Below are positions 1 through 5,649 of a stretch of 6,140 nt of DNA, piece by piece. The notes under the pieces are model-generated. The model made no database searches. It was not told the DNA's origin and was given only the letters and a program-made list of their open reading frames with translations. The number at the start of each line of letters is the position of its first letter. Within the stretch, counting starts at the first letter, position 1. Position numbers and translations under genes: made by a program. The DNA comes from Sedimenticola sp. (lineage in GTDB: Bacteria > Pseudomonadota > Gammaproteobacteria > Chromatiales > Chromatiaceae), in the NCBI GenBank assembly GCA_027023915.1, contig JALVUB010000203.1, positions 1 to 6,140 of the forward strand. The letters are read 5' to 3'.

Positions 1-227
1 ACGGTGATCTGCTGCTGCATGTGGCGGTTCGCGCCGACGGCAGCGTGTCTGAAATCCGGGTGTTGCGCTCTTCGGGACACAAAATCCTTGATGACGCCGC
101 GGTACGTATCGTGCGCCTGGCGGCGCCGTTCGCACCCTTCCCCGAGGAGATCCGCAAGGAAGTGGACATTCTCGACATCACCCGCACCTGGCAGTTCCTG
201 AGCGGCAACCGCCTCTTCTCCAAATAG
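1..227 (+). CDS. TonB-family energy transducer, C-terminal domain (5' end cut off)
   Basis: The reading frame is open from base 3 and ends at TAG 225-227, leaving about 74 residues of a C-terminus. These match the TonB C-terminal domain: a VAVRADGSV strand, then EIRVLRSSGH, a helix with LDDAAVRIV, an APFAPFPEEI stretch, and a last strand ITRTWQF near the end. Proteins of this family span the inner membrane with an N-terminal helix and use this periplasmic domain to pass proton-motive energy from ExbB/ExbD to outer-membrane receptors. The transmembrane helix and proline-rich linker would lie left of the window and cannot be checked. The final residues (LSGNRLFSK) are typical of the TonB-like proteins of many gammaproteobacteria. 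Because such genomes often hold several TonB paralogues, no symbol is given. The next gene starts 4 bases after the stop, so the two are probably co-transcribed. Confidence 0.85.
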   Translation, partial: GDLLLHVAVRADGSVSEIRVLRSSGHKILDDAAVRIVRLAAPFAPFPEEIRKEVDILDITRTWQFLSGNRLFSK

Positions 228-231
228 ACCG

Positions 232-585
232 ATGAAAGACTCTCTTGTACAGCTCAACCAGCGACTTTTGCAATTTGCAAGAGAGCGGGATTGGGAGCAG
301 TTCCACTCGCCCAAGAACCTGGCCATGGCGCTGGCCGGCGAGGTGGGCGAACTGTTGGAGCACTTTCAATGGCTCACGGAAGAACAGAGCCAAAATCTTT
401 CCGAGGAAAAGCGGGATGCGGTAGCGCTGGAGATGGCGGACATTCTCATCTACCTGGTGAGACTTGCGGAACGCCTGGATCTTGATCTGGTCGGGGCCGC
501 TTGGCGCAAAATAGAAATCAACGAACAGCGCTATCCGAAGGAAAAGGTGAGAGGTGACGCCCGGCGGGCGGAAGAGTACAAGTAA
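232..585 (+). CDS. MazG-like nucleotide pyrophosphohydrolase (dCTP diphosphatase-like)
   Basis: This 117-residue protein belongs to the small all-alpha MazG-like/DCTPP1 group, which hydrolyses (d)NTPs to the monophosphate and pyrophosphate in the cytoplasm and so cleans the nucleotide pool. The metal-binding signature is visible: E37-V-G-E40 in LAGEVGELLEHFQWL, followed by E67-M-A-D70 in LEMADILIYL. A late K93...N97...RYP segment also fits the family. The size suits a single-domain member rather than the two-domain MazG of E. coli. The ATG at 232 gives a natural N-terminus and lies 4 bases after the stop of the TonB-family gene. There is no clear Shine-Dalgarno sequence, so translation is probably coupled to the upstream gene. 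Substrate preference (dCTP or another nucleotide) cannot be told from the sequence. Its stop lies 5 bases from the stop of the convergent esterase gene. Confidence 0.88.
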   Translation: MKDSLVQLNQRLLQFARERDWEQFHSPKNLAMALAGEVGELLEHFQWLTEEQSQNLSEEKRDAVALEMADILIYLVRLAERLDLDLVGAAWRKIEINEQRYPKEKVRGDARRAEEYK

Positions 586-590
586 AAGCC

Positions 591-1232
591 TTACGCCAAA
601 ACCTTCAGCAACCAGTTACGGATATCCGCGGCTTCTTTTTCACAGACCGTGTGATCCATTGCGTACTTGTGCCATTCCACCTCATGCCCCAAACTCAACA
701 GGTGGTTTCGCGCCGCCTTGCCCACCGATAAAGGCACCACCGGATCATGAGATCCATGGGCCTGAAAAATGGAACGCGGCACGGCATGCTCGGGCACCAA
801 CTGCGCGGGCAGATAGGTGGAGAGTGCCATGACACCCGCCAAAGGGCGATCATCATGCAACGCCGCCGCCAGCGCCACCAATCCACCCTGCGAAAAACCG
901 GCCAACACCACCCGCTCGCTCTCGAGGCCACCTTTTTTCAGATTGTCCACCAGCGCCAGTATCCGGCGCGCCGAAGCCAGGATGCCCGCGTCATCTATGG
1001 GGGCGCCCGGCTCGAGCGAATAGATGTCGTACCAAGCCGGCATCACCATCCCGCCATTCATCGTCACCGGCATCTGGGGCGCGTTGGGGAAAAGGAAGCA
1101 TACGCCCAGCGTTTCCGCCAGCTCCAGCTCCCGGGCCAGGGGTAGAAAGTCACCGCCATCGGCACCCAGGCCGTGGAGCCAGATGACCGCGCTTCGCGTC
1201 TCTGTTTCAGGCGTGAGTATCAGCAATGCCAA
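591..1232 (-). CDS. Carboxylesterase/phospholipase-family alpha/beta hydrolase
   Basis: This 213-residue enzyme matches the short carboxylesterase/lysophospholipase family (Pseudomonas EstB, YpfH-like). The N-terminal VIWLHGLGADGGDF holds the oxyanion-hole HGLG motif at residues 20-23. The nucleophile elbow GFSQGG places the catalytic serine at S114. HGSHDPVVP gives the aspartate D163, and MDHTVC gives the histidine H194, so the triad is complete. FPNAPQMPVTMNGG and MPAWYDI are also family hallmarks. There is no signal peptide, so it is probably cytoplasmic; its substrate is unknown. The first codon used here is TTG at 1232. A second TTG two codons on (1226-1224) is better spaced from a GGAA on the coding strand (about 8 bases), so the true start may be there. 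The only nearby ATG (1240) is out of frame. It is transcribed divergently from lptM and converges on the pyrophosphohydrolase gene. Confidence 0.9.
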   Translation of the reverse strand: MALLILTPETETRSAVIWLHGLGADGGDFLPLARELELAETLGVCFLFPNAPQMPVTMNGGMVMPAWYDIYSLEPGAPIDDAGILASARRILALVDNLKKGGLESERVVLAGFSQGGLVALAAALHDDRPLAGVMALSTYLPAQLVPEHAVPRSIFQAHGSHDPVVPLSVGKAARNHLLSLGHEVEWHKYAMDHTVCEKEAADIRNWLLKVLA

Positions 1233-1258
1233 GATTCCATGGAGGAGAAAAAGGATTG

Positions 1259-1266
1259 GTTATACT
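1259..1266. promoter_or_regulatory. Possible divergent promoter pair sharing one -10 element
   Basis: The gap between the esterase start and lptM holds an AT-rich core. On the plus strand TATACT (1261-1266) matches five of six bases of the sigma-70 -10 consensus and would start a transcript near 1273, about 27 bases before lptM. On the minus strand TATAAC (1264-1259) also matches five of six and would start near 1252, about 20 bases before the esterase. Neither direction has a convincing -35 hexamer at 17 bases, so this is a candidate from position and -10 match only. Confidence 0.4.
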
Positions 1267-1299
1267 ATGGGCTTTCACTGCCTGGGACCAGCCGTAACC

Positions 1300-1404
1300 A
1301 TGCGCCCTTTCCTGATTTTTCTCCTCGTCACCCTGCCCCTGCTGACGGGCTGCGGCCACAAAGGGCCACTCTATCTTCCACCACCACAACAACAGCAACA
1401 ATAG
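1300..1404 (+). CDS. lptM: LptM (YifL-type) LPS translocon maturation lipoprotein, very short
   Basis: A 34-residue lipoprotein precursor. The N-terminus MRPFLIFLLVTLPLL is a hydrophobic signal sequence ending in the lipobox L15-T16-G17-C18, so signal peptidase II should cleave before C18. Mature CGHKGPLYLPPP carries the family signature (E. coli has CGLKGPLYFPP). In E. coli LptM is an outer-membrane lipoprotein that binds LptD and helps the LPS translocon mature with correct disulfides. The mature chain here is only 17 residues and ends in five glutamines, against about 67 residues for the E. coli precursor. The ATG at 1300 was chosen because it sets the signal peptide; the same frame is open upstream to 1024, but that part overlaps the esterase gene and looks like noise. 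The stop lies 2 bases before lysA, as expected for this conserved neighbourhood. Gene finders may miss it because of its size. Confidence 0.85.
   Translation: MRPFLIFLLVTLPLLTGCGHKGPLYLPPPQQQQQ
1378..1401 (+). repeat. Imperfect CCA/CAA trinucleotide run at the end of lptM
   Basis: Three CCA codons are followed by CAA, CAA, CAG, CAA, CAA and then TAG, encoding PPPQQQQQ. This is a short, imperfect triplet run of 24 bases that makes up the whole C-terminal tail of LptM. Such runs can change length by polymerase slippage in steps of one codon without breaking the frame. It leaves no purine-rich Shine-Dalgarno sequence ahead of lysA other than AGAG touching the lysA ATG. Confidence 0.75.
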
Positions 1405-1406
1405 AG

Positions 1407-2654
1407 ATGGACCATTTCCAGTACCAGCAAGGGCGTCTGCATGCCGAAGAGGTGCCCTTGGAAGAAATCGCCCGCCGCTGGGGAACACCCTGCTATGTCT
1501 ATTCCCGAGCGACGCTGGAACGTCACTGGCACGCTTTTGACGATGCGTTCGGCGACCACCCCCATCTGGTCTGCTACGCGGTCAAGGCCAATTCCAACCT
1601 GGCGGTGCTGGATCTGTTGGCGCGGTTGGGATCAGGATTCGATATCGTCTCCGTGGGAGAGCTGGAGCGGGTGATAAAAGCCGGTGGGCACCCCAACCGC
1701 ACGGTATTTTCCGGGGTGGGCAAGCGGGTGGACGAAATGGAGCGGGCGCTGGAGCTTGGCATCCGCTGTTTCAATGTGGAATCCGAGGCGGAGCTTGAAC
1801 GCCTTTCCGAAATCGCCAGGGCGCACGGCATCGAAGCGCCCATGGCCTTGCGCGTCAATCCCGACGTGGATGCCCGCACCCACCCCTACATCTCCACCGG
1901 GCTGAAAGAGAACAAATTCGGCGTTCCCATGGAAGAAGCCATGCGGCTCTACCGCAAAGCCATGGCGCTGGGCGGGCTGCGGGTTTCCGGAGTGGACTGC
2001 CACATCGGCTCTCAGCTTACAGAGCTTTCGCCTTTTCTCGATGCCCTGGAGCGGGTGCTGGCACTGGTGGAGAAACTTGCCGAAGAGGGCATTCAGCTCG
2101 ACCATCTCGATCTGGGAGGAGGCCTCGGGGTGCCCTACAGTGACGAGTCCCCCCCCTCGCCCGCGGAATACGCCCGGGCACTTTGCCAGCGACTGGGAGA
2201 CAACGGTCTGGAAGTGCTTGTGGAACCAGGCCGGGCCATCGCCGCCAACGCCGGCGTGTTGCTCACCCGGGTGGAGTATCTCAAACCCACCAAAGCAAAA
2301 AACTTCGCCATTGTGGACGCCGCCATGAACGATCTGCTGCGCCCGGCGCTCTACGGAAGCTGGCAGGAGATCGTCCCGGTGGATGAAAACGGTGAAGGCG
2401 AGGAAGCTCTTTACGATCTGGTGGGGCCGGTGTGCGAAACCGGCGATTTTCTCGGCAAGGAGCGGCTGCTGCGCCTGGCGCCTGGAGATCTGCTGGCAAT
2501 TCGTTCCGCCGGCGCCTATGGTTTTACCATGGCCTCCAATTACAACAGCCGCCCGCGCCCGGCCGAGGTGATGGTGGATGGTGACCAAGCCCATCTGGTG
2601 CGCGAGCGGGAAAGCATCGAAGCCTTGTGGCGGGGAGAGCATCTGGTGCCATGA
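1407..2654 (+). CDS. lysA: Diaminopimelate decarboxylase
   Basis: This enzyme removes CO2 from meso-diaminopimelate to give L-lysine, the last step of lysine synthesis, in the cytoplasm with pyridoxal phosphate. From ATG 1407 it has 415 residues, the normal length. CYAVKAN holds the PLP-binding lysine K60; the alanine-racemase-type barrel follows with H199 in CHIGSQ and the glycine-rich phosphate loop LGGGLG (236-241). EPGR (273-276) and GPVCETGD (340-347, with C343 and E344 from the partner subunit) are in place, as is Y371 in GAYGF. The same frame is open further upstream, but the start at 1407 gives the expected N-terminus and lies 2 bases after the lptM stop. No good Shine-Dalgarno sequence is visible, which suggests coupling to lptM translation. 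Its last bases overlap dapF by 4. A run of eight C (2149-2156) encodes part of S248-P249-P250 without disturbing the frame. Confidence 0.97.
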   Translation: MDHFQYQQGRLHAEEVPLEEIARRWGTPCYVYSRATLERHWHAFDDAFGDHPHLVCYAVKANSNLAVLDLLARLGSGFDIVSVGELERVIKAGGHPNRTVFSGVGKRVDEMERALELGIRCFNVESEAELERLSEIARAHGIEAPMALRVNPDVDARTHPYISTGLKENKFGVPMEEAMRLYRKAMALGGLRVSGVDCHIGSQLTELSPFLDALERVLALVEKLAEEGIQLDHLDLGGGLGVPYSDESPPSPAEYARALCQRLGDNGLEVLVEPGRAIAANAGVLLTRVEYLKPTKAKNFAIVDAAMNDLLRPALYGSWQEIVPVDENGEGEEALYDLVGPVCETGDFLGKERLLRLAPGDLLAIRSAGAYGFTMASNYNSRPRPAEVMVDGDQAHLVRERESIEALWRGEHLVP

Positions 2655-3478
2655 AACTCAAATTCACAAAAATGGAGGGGCTGGGCAACGATTTCGTGGT
2701 GATCGACGCCATCAACCAGCAGGTGGATCTCACAGAAGAGCAGATCCGTTTCATGGCGCGACGCCACTTCGGCATCGGCTGCGACCAGGTCCTGCTGGTG
2801 GAGCCTCCCCGAGACGAGCATACTCAGTTTTACTACCGCATCTTCAACGCCGACGGCGGCGAGGTGCCACAGTGCGGCAACGGCGCTCGCTGTTTTGCCC
2901 GCTTCGTGCGCGAAAAGAAGCTCACCGACAAGGATGTGATCGATGTGGGCACCGCCGCCGGCCCCATCCGCCTCTACATGAAAGACGACCAGGTGATCGT
3001 CAACATGGGACCACCCGTGCTGGAACCCGAAAGAATCCCGTTTCGCGCCACCCGCACCGACACCAGTTACAGTTTGCAGGTTGAAAAACAGCTGATTCCA
3101 GTGAGCGTGGTCTCCATGGGCAATCCCCACGCGGTCATCATGGTGGACAAAATCTCACTCGCGCCGGTCGAGACCATCGGCCCGCTCATCGAGAACCATG
3201 AACGTTTTCCCGAAAGAACCAATGTCGGCTTCCTGGCTGTTCGCAATCGTGGTGAAATCGACCTGCGGGTGTGGGAAAGGGGCGTGGGAGAAACCCTCGC
3301 CTGCGGCACCGGTGCCTGCGCCGCCGTGGTCGCCGGTAGGCTGCGGGGCCTGCTGGACGAGCAGGTCAAGGTGCATCTCAAGGGCGGAGACCTTGTGGTA
3401 AGCTGGAAGGGTGGCTCGGAGCCTGTTTGGATGGCGGGACCCGCCAATCTCGTCTATGAAGGGGAAATCGAATTATGA
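2651..3478 (+). CDS. dapF: Diaminopimelate epimerase
   Basis: DapF interconverts LL- and meso-diaminopimelate without a cofactor, supplying both peptidoglycan synthesis and LysA next door. The protein has 275 residues, the usual size. The N-terminal FTKMEGLGNDFVVID is the family start, and the two catalytic cysteines are seen as C75 in PQCGNGARC and C218 in ACGTGACA. Other conserved pieces are FNADGGE (65-71), SMGNPHAV (155-162) and the RVWERGVGET segment (206-215). The ATG at 2651 overlaps the lysA stop (ATGA). An open stretch of eight codons upstream, from GTG 2627, is less likely because MKLKFTKMEG is the standard N-terminus. A purine-rich GGGGAGAG (2634-2641) lies about 9 bases ahead of the start. 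Having dapF and lysA overlap ties production of the branch-point metabolite to its use. Confidence 0.97.
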   Translation: MKLKFTKMEGLGNDFVVIDAINQQVDLTEEQIRFMARRHFGIGCDQVLLVEPPRDEHTQFYYRIFNADGGEVPQCGNGARCFARFVREKKLTDKDVIDVGTAAGPIRLYMKDDQVIVNMGPPVLEPERIPFRATRTDTSYSLQVEKQLIPVSVVSMGNPHAVIMVDKISLAPVETIGPLIENHERFPERTNVGFLAVRNRGEIDLRVWERGVGETLACGTGACAAVVAGRLRGLLDEQVKVHLKGGDLVVSWKGGSEPVWMAGPANLVYEGEIEL

Positions 3479-4146
3479 GCAGCGAAATCGACCGCGATTT
3501 TGAAGCCAGGGTCGCTCACTACCTGCTCGAACATCCCGACTTTTTTCTGCGTCATGAAGACGTGCTCAACGATATCGAGGTGCCCCACCCAACCGGGGAG
3601 GCGGTTTCCCTGCTGGAACACAAGATCCGCATGTTGCAGGACAAGGCGTCCCGTCACCAGAAGCAGCTCCAGGATCTGATTTCGGTGGCGCGTGAGAACG
3701 AGCAGCTCAACCAGCGTCTTCACCACCTCACCCTCAACCTCATCGAAGCCACATCGGCGGAAGAGGTACTCATGACCCTTCAGGACGAGCTGCGCGACCG
3801 CTTCAACGCCGACGCCGTGGAACTCAAGCTCTTCTCCCAGGAAGACCTGGAAGAAGCCCAGGTGAGCGAGGCGGGCATGGCCATCTTCCACAAATTCATG
3901 CGCACCGACCGCCCCACCTGCGGCCCCCTGAACGGAGAAAAACTCAGAGTGCTGTTCGGCGATCAGGCCGGCGACAACGGCTCCGCCGCCCTGGTACCCA
4001 TCCGCACCAGCGAGCTTTCGGGGGTGCTGGCCATCGGCAGCCGCGACCGCAACCGCTTCCATGCGGGCAAGGGAGTGGATTTTCTGGTGCGGCTGGGCGA
4101 ACTGGTCAGCCTCACCCTGCAGGCGGTGAGCAACCGCAAGGGATGA
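3475..4146 (+). CDS. DUF484 family protein (YigA-like), GAF-like domain
   Basis: A 223-residue protein of the DUF484 family, which sits between dapF and xerC in many gammaproteobacteria (yigA in E. coli, about 235 residues). The N-terminal part has the family motif HPDFF (20-24), followed by VPHPTGEAVSLLEHKI (36-51). Residues about 45-92 are rich in L, Q, E and K with heptad-like spacing and probably form a coiled coil. From about 95 to 217 the chain looks like a GAF-type fold, with CGPL (149-152), ALVPI (172-176), GVLAIGSRD (183-191) and a final LGELVSLTLQ helix. GAF domains often bind small ligands, but none is known here and the function is not established. There is no signal peptide or membrane segment. 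The start overlaps the dapF stop (ATGA) and has a strong Shine-Dalgarno sequence, AAGGGGAAA at 3459-3467. Its end overlaps xerC by 4 bases. Confidence 0.9.
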   Translation: MSSEIDRDFEARVAHYLLEHPDFFLRHEDVLNDIEVPHPTGEAVSLLEHKIRMLQDKASRHQKQLQDLISVARENEQLNQRLHHLTLNLIEATSAEEVLMTLQDELRDRFNADAVELKLFSQEDLEEAQVSEAGMAIFHKFMRTDRPTCGPLNGEKLRVLFGDQAGDNGSAALVPIRTSELSGVLAIGSRDRNRFHAGKGVDFLVRLGELVSLTLQAVSNRKG

Positions 4147-5042
4147 CAGCGGACCCCCACCTTCTGGGTTTCCTCGACCACCTCGCCCACGAAAGGCGCC
4201 TCTCCCCCCGCACGCTGGAGAATTACCGGCGCGACCTGGAATATTTTCTCCGCTGGAAGCAACAAAACCACGATCTGCCCTGGAGCCGGATAAAAGAGGC
4301 ACAGATCCGCCAGTACCTTGCCGACGAGCACCAACGCGGCCTCACCGGCGCCAGTCTCCAGCGGCGACTGTCGGCCCTGCGCGCCTTCTACCGATATCTC
4401 AGGCGGGAGGGCATAACAGACACTGATCCTACCCAAGGCGTGCGCGCGCCCAAAATGCGCCGCAAGCTCCCCGACACCCTGGACGTGGACCAGCTCCAGC
4501 AACTGCTGGACCAGCCGCCTACCTCACCCCTCGAAATCCGCGACCACGCCATGCTGGAATTGCTCTACTCCTGCGGCCTGCGGCTGGCCGAGCTGGTCTC
4601 TCTCAATCTCCACGACATCGACCGCCAGGACGCCATGGTGGAAGTCACCGGCAAGGGCGCCAAAACCCGCCGCCTGCCGGTGGGCCGCAAGGCGCTGGAA
4701 GCCCTGGAGCGCTGGCTGTCGATCCGTGCAAAATTGGCAAAAGGGGAAGAAGAGGCTCTTTTTGTCAGCCAACGGGGGGACCGCATCAGCCGGCGCGCGG
4801 TTCAACAACGGCTGGAGCGCTATGCCCGACACCACGGCCTGCCGGCCCATCTACACCCCCACCTGATGCGCCACTCCTTCGCCAGCCACCTGCTCGAGTC
4901 TTCCGGCGACCTGCGCGCGGTACAGGAGCTTCTCGGCCATGCCGATATCGCCACCACCCAGGTCTATACCCATCTCGATTTCCAACACCTGGCGCGGGTC
5001 TATGACAAAACTCACCCAAGAGCACGACGAAAAAAGAAGTAG
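4143..5042 (+). CDS. xerC: Tyrosine recombinase XerC
   Basis: XerC works with XerD at the dif site to resolve chromosome dimers before cell division, with FtsK controlling the reaction. The 299-residue protein has the N-terminal core-binding helical domain (about 5-90, with RLSPRTLENYRRDL and LSALRAFYRYL) and the C-terminal catalytic domain. All six active-site residues are visible: R147 in CGLRLAE, K171 in TGKGAKTR, H240 and R243 in HLMRHSF, H266 in LLGHAD, and the nucleophile Y275 in QVYTHLD. The HPHLMRHS form differs slightly from the common HKLRHS form but keeps both catalytic positions. The position after dapF and DUF484 and the lack of integrase-like features around it point to XerC rather than XerD or a phage integrase. 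It starts in an ATGA overlap with the DUF484 gene. The C-terminus is strongly basic (RARRKKK). No dif site was recognised in the window. Confidence 0.95.
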   Translation: MTADPHLLGFLDHLAHERRLSPRTLENYRRDLEYFLRWKQQNHDLPWSRIKEAQIRQYLADEHQRGLTGASLQRRLSALRAFYRYLRREGITDTDPTQGVRAPKMRRKLPDTLDVDQLQQLLDQPPTSPLEIRDHAMLELLYSCGLRLAELVSLNLHDIDRQDAMVEVTGKGAKTRRLPVGRKALEALERWLSIRAKLAKGEEEALFVSQRGDRISRRAVQQRLERYARHHGLPAHLHPHLMRHSFASHLLESSGDLRAVQELLGHADIATTQVYTHLDFQHLARVYDKTHPRARRKKK

Positions 5043-5106
5043 CCAGGTGGTTTTTGGCGGGGTTTGCCTTAAAATTCTCCGTCTGTCATTTTTTCCGGAA
5101 AAACCA
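5043..5106 (+). promoter_or_regulatory. xerC-hslV spacer, possible hslVU leader with palindrome
   Basis: This 64-base gap is the only break in the plus-strand series and is AT-richer than the genes beside it (about 47% GC over 5041-5100 by hand count). It could hold a promoter. TTGCCT (5064-5069) resembles a sigma-70 -35 element, with CATTTT 17 bases on as a poor -10. CTTAAAA (5068-5074) is close to the heat-shock sigma-32 -35 (CTTGAAA), but no CCCCAT-like -10 lies at the right distance. TTTTTCCGGAAAAA (5090-5103) is a perfect 14-base palindrome that includes the only weak Shine-Dalgarno bases (GGA, 5097-5099) for the hslV GTG. No terminator of the GC-stem plus U-run type was seen, so read-through from xerC is also possible. 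Confidence 0.3.
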
Positions 5107-5649
5107 GTGGAACAGTTCAAGGGCACCACCATTCTGTCGGTGCGCCGTGGCGGTCGCGTGGTCATCGGCGGCGACGGCCAGGTCTCCATGGGCAACACCG
5201 TGATGAAGGGCAACGCGCGCAAGGTGCGGCGCCTCTACAAGGGGCAGGTGCTGGCCGGTTTCGCCGGCGCCACCGCCGACGCCTTCACCCTCTTCGAGCG
5301 CTTCGAGGGCAAGCTGGAGAAACACTCGGGCCACCTGGTGCGCGCCGCGGTGGAGCTGGCCAAGGACTGGCGCACCGACCGCATGCTGCGCCGCCTGGAG
5401 GCGCTGCTGTGCGTGGCCGACCGCGAGGCCTCGCTGATCCTCACCGGCAACGGCGACGTGGTGGAGCCCGAGCACGACCTCATGGCCATCGGCTCGGGCG
5501 GCCCCTACGCCCAGGCGGCGGCCACCGCGCTGCTCCATAACACCGACCTCTCCGCCCGCGAGATCGTGGAGAAGGGGCTGGCCATCGCCGCCGACATCTG
5601 CGTCTACACCAACCACAACCGCACCATCGAAGAGCTGGAGTGCCACTGA
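5107..5649 (+). CDS. hslV: HslV (ClpQ), peptidase subunit of the HslUV protease
   Basis: HslV is the proteasome-beta-like, two-ring dodecameric peptidase that degrades unfolded and regulatory proteins fed by the HslU ATPase in the cytoplasm. The GTG at 5107 gives 180 residues with a short leader, VEQFKG, ahead of TTILSVRR. Leaders of this MEQ-x-x-G type are familiar from HslV of other proteobacteria and are removed to expose the catalytic N-terminal threonine, here T7. Counting from it, D17 is D23 (GGDGQ), K33 is K39 (NARKVRR) and S124 is S130 (AIGSGGPYA), so the active site is complete. Other hallmarks are AGFAGATADAFTLFERFE (50-67), AVELAKDWRTDRMLR (81-95) and the ending YTNHNRTIEEL. No in-frame ATG lies close upstream, and the Shine-Dalgarno sequence is weak. 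It overlaps hslU by one base. Codons end almost only in G or C. Confidence 0.95.
   Translation: MEQFKGTTILSVRRGGRVVIGGDGQVSMGNTVMKGNARKVRRLYKGQVLAGFAGATADAFTLFERFEGKLEKHSGHLVRAAVELAKDWRTDRMLRRLEALLCVADREASLILTGNGDVVEPEHDLMAIGSGGPYAQAAATALLHNTDLSAREIVEKGLAIAADICVYTNHNRTIEELECH

Noticed and set aside
747..1145. 132-codon plus-strand frame opposite the esterase gene
   Set aside because: The esterase on the other strand has a full catalytic triad; this frame is rich in R, H and Q and shows no motif.
1173..1406. Upstream extension of the lysA frame
   Set aside because: The extra 78 residues overlap the esterase and lptM and have no counterpart in LysA proteins; ATG 1407 gives the normal N-terminus.
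1632..2642. 336-codon open frame on the minus strand opposite lysA
   Set aside because: It lies wholly antisense to a clear lysA, has low-complexity G/H-rich residues with no family motif, and is a usual by-product of GC-biased codons.
2794..2801. GCTGGTGG, identical to the E. coli Chi sequence, inside dapF
   Set aside because: Chi sequences differ between lineages and one 8-base match in GC-rich coding DNA is expected by chance.
3454..4302. 282-codon open frame on the minus strand opposite the DUF484 gene and xerC start
   Set aside because: It covers the antisense of two well-supported genes and their overlap, and the translation is G/E-rich with no recognisable domain.
4143..5042. Tyrosine recombinase as a sign of an integrated mobile element
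   Set aside because: The gene is embedded by overlap in a housekeeping operon and has XerC features; no attachment repeats, tRNA or phage genes are nearby.
5068..5091. Sigma-32 heat-shock promoter ahead of hslV
   Set aside because: CTTAAAA resembles the -35 element, but no CCCCAT-like -10 is present at 13-15 bases, so it is kept only as a weak note in the leader entry.
5086..5646. 186-codon open frame on the minus strand opposite hslV
   Set aside because: Mirror frame of a highly GC-biased gene; the protein is mostly G, V, A and H and matches no family I know.
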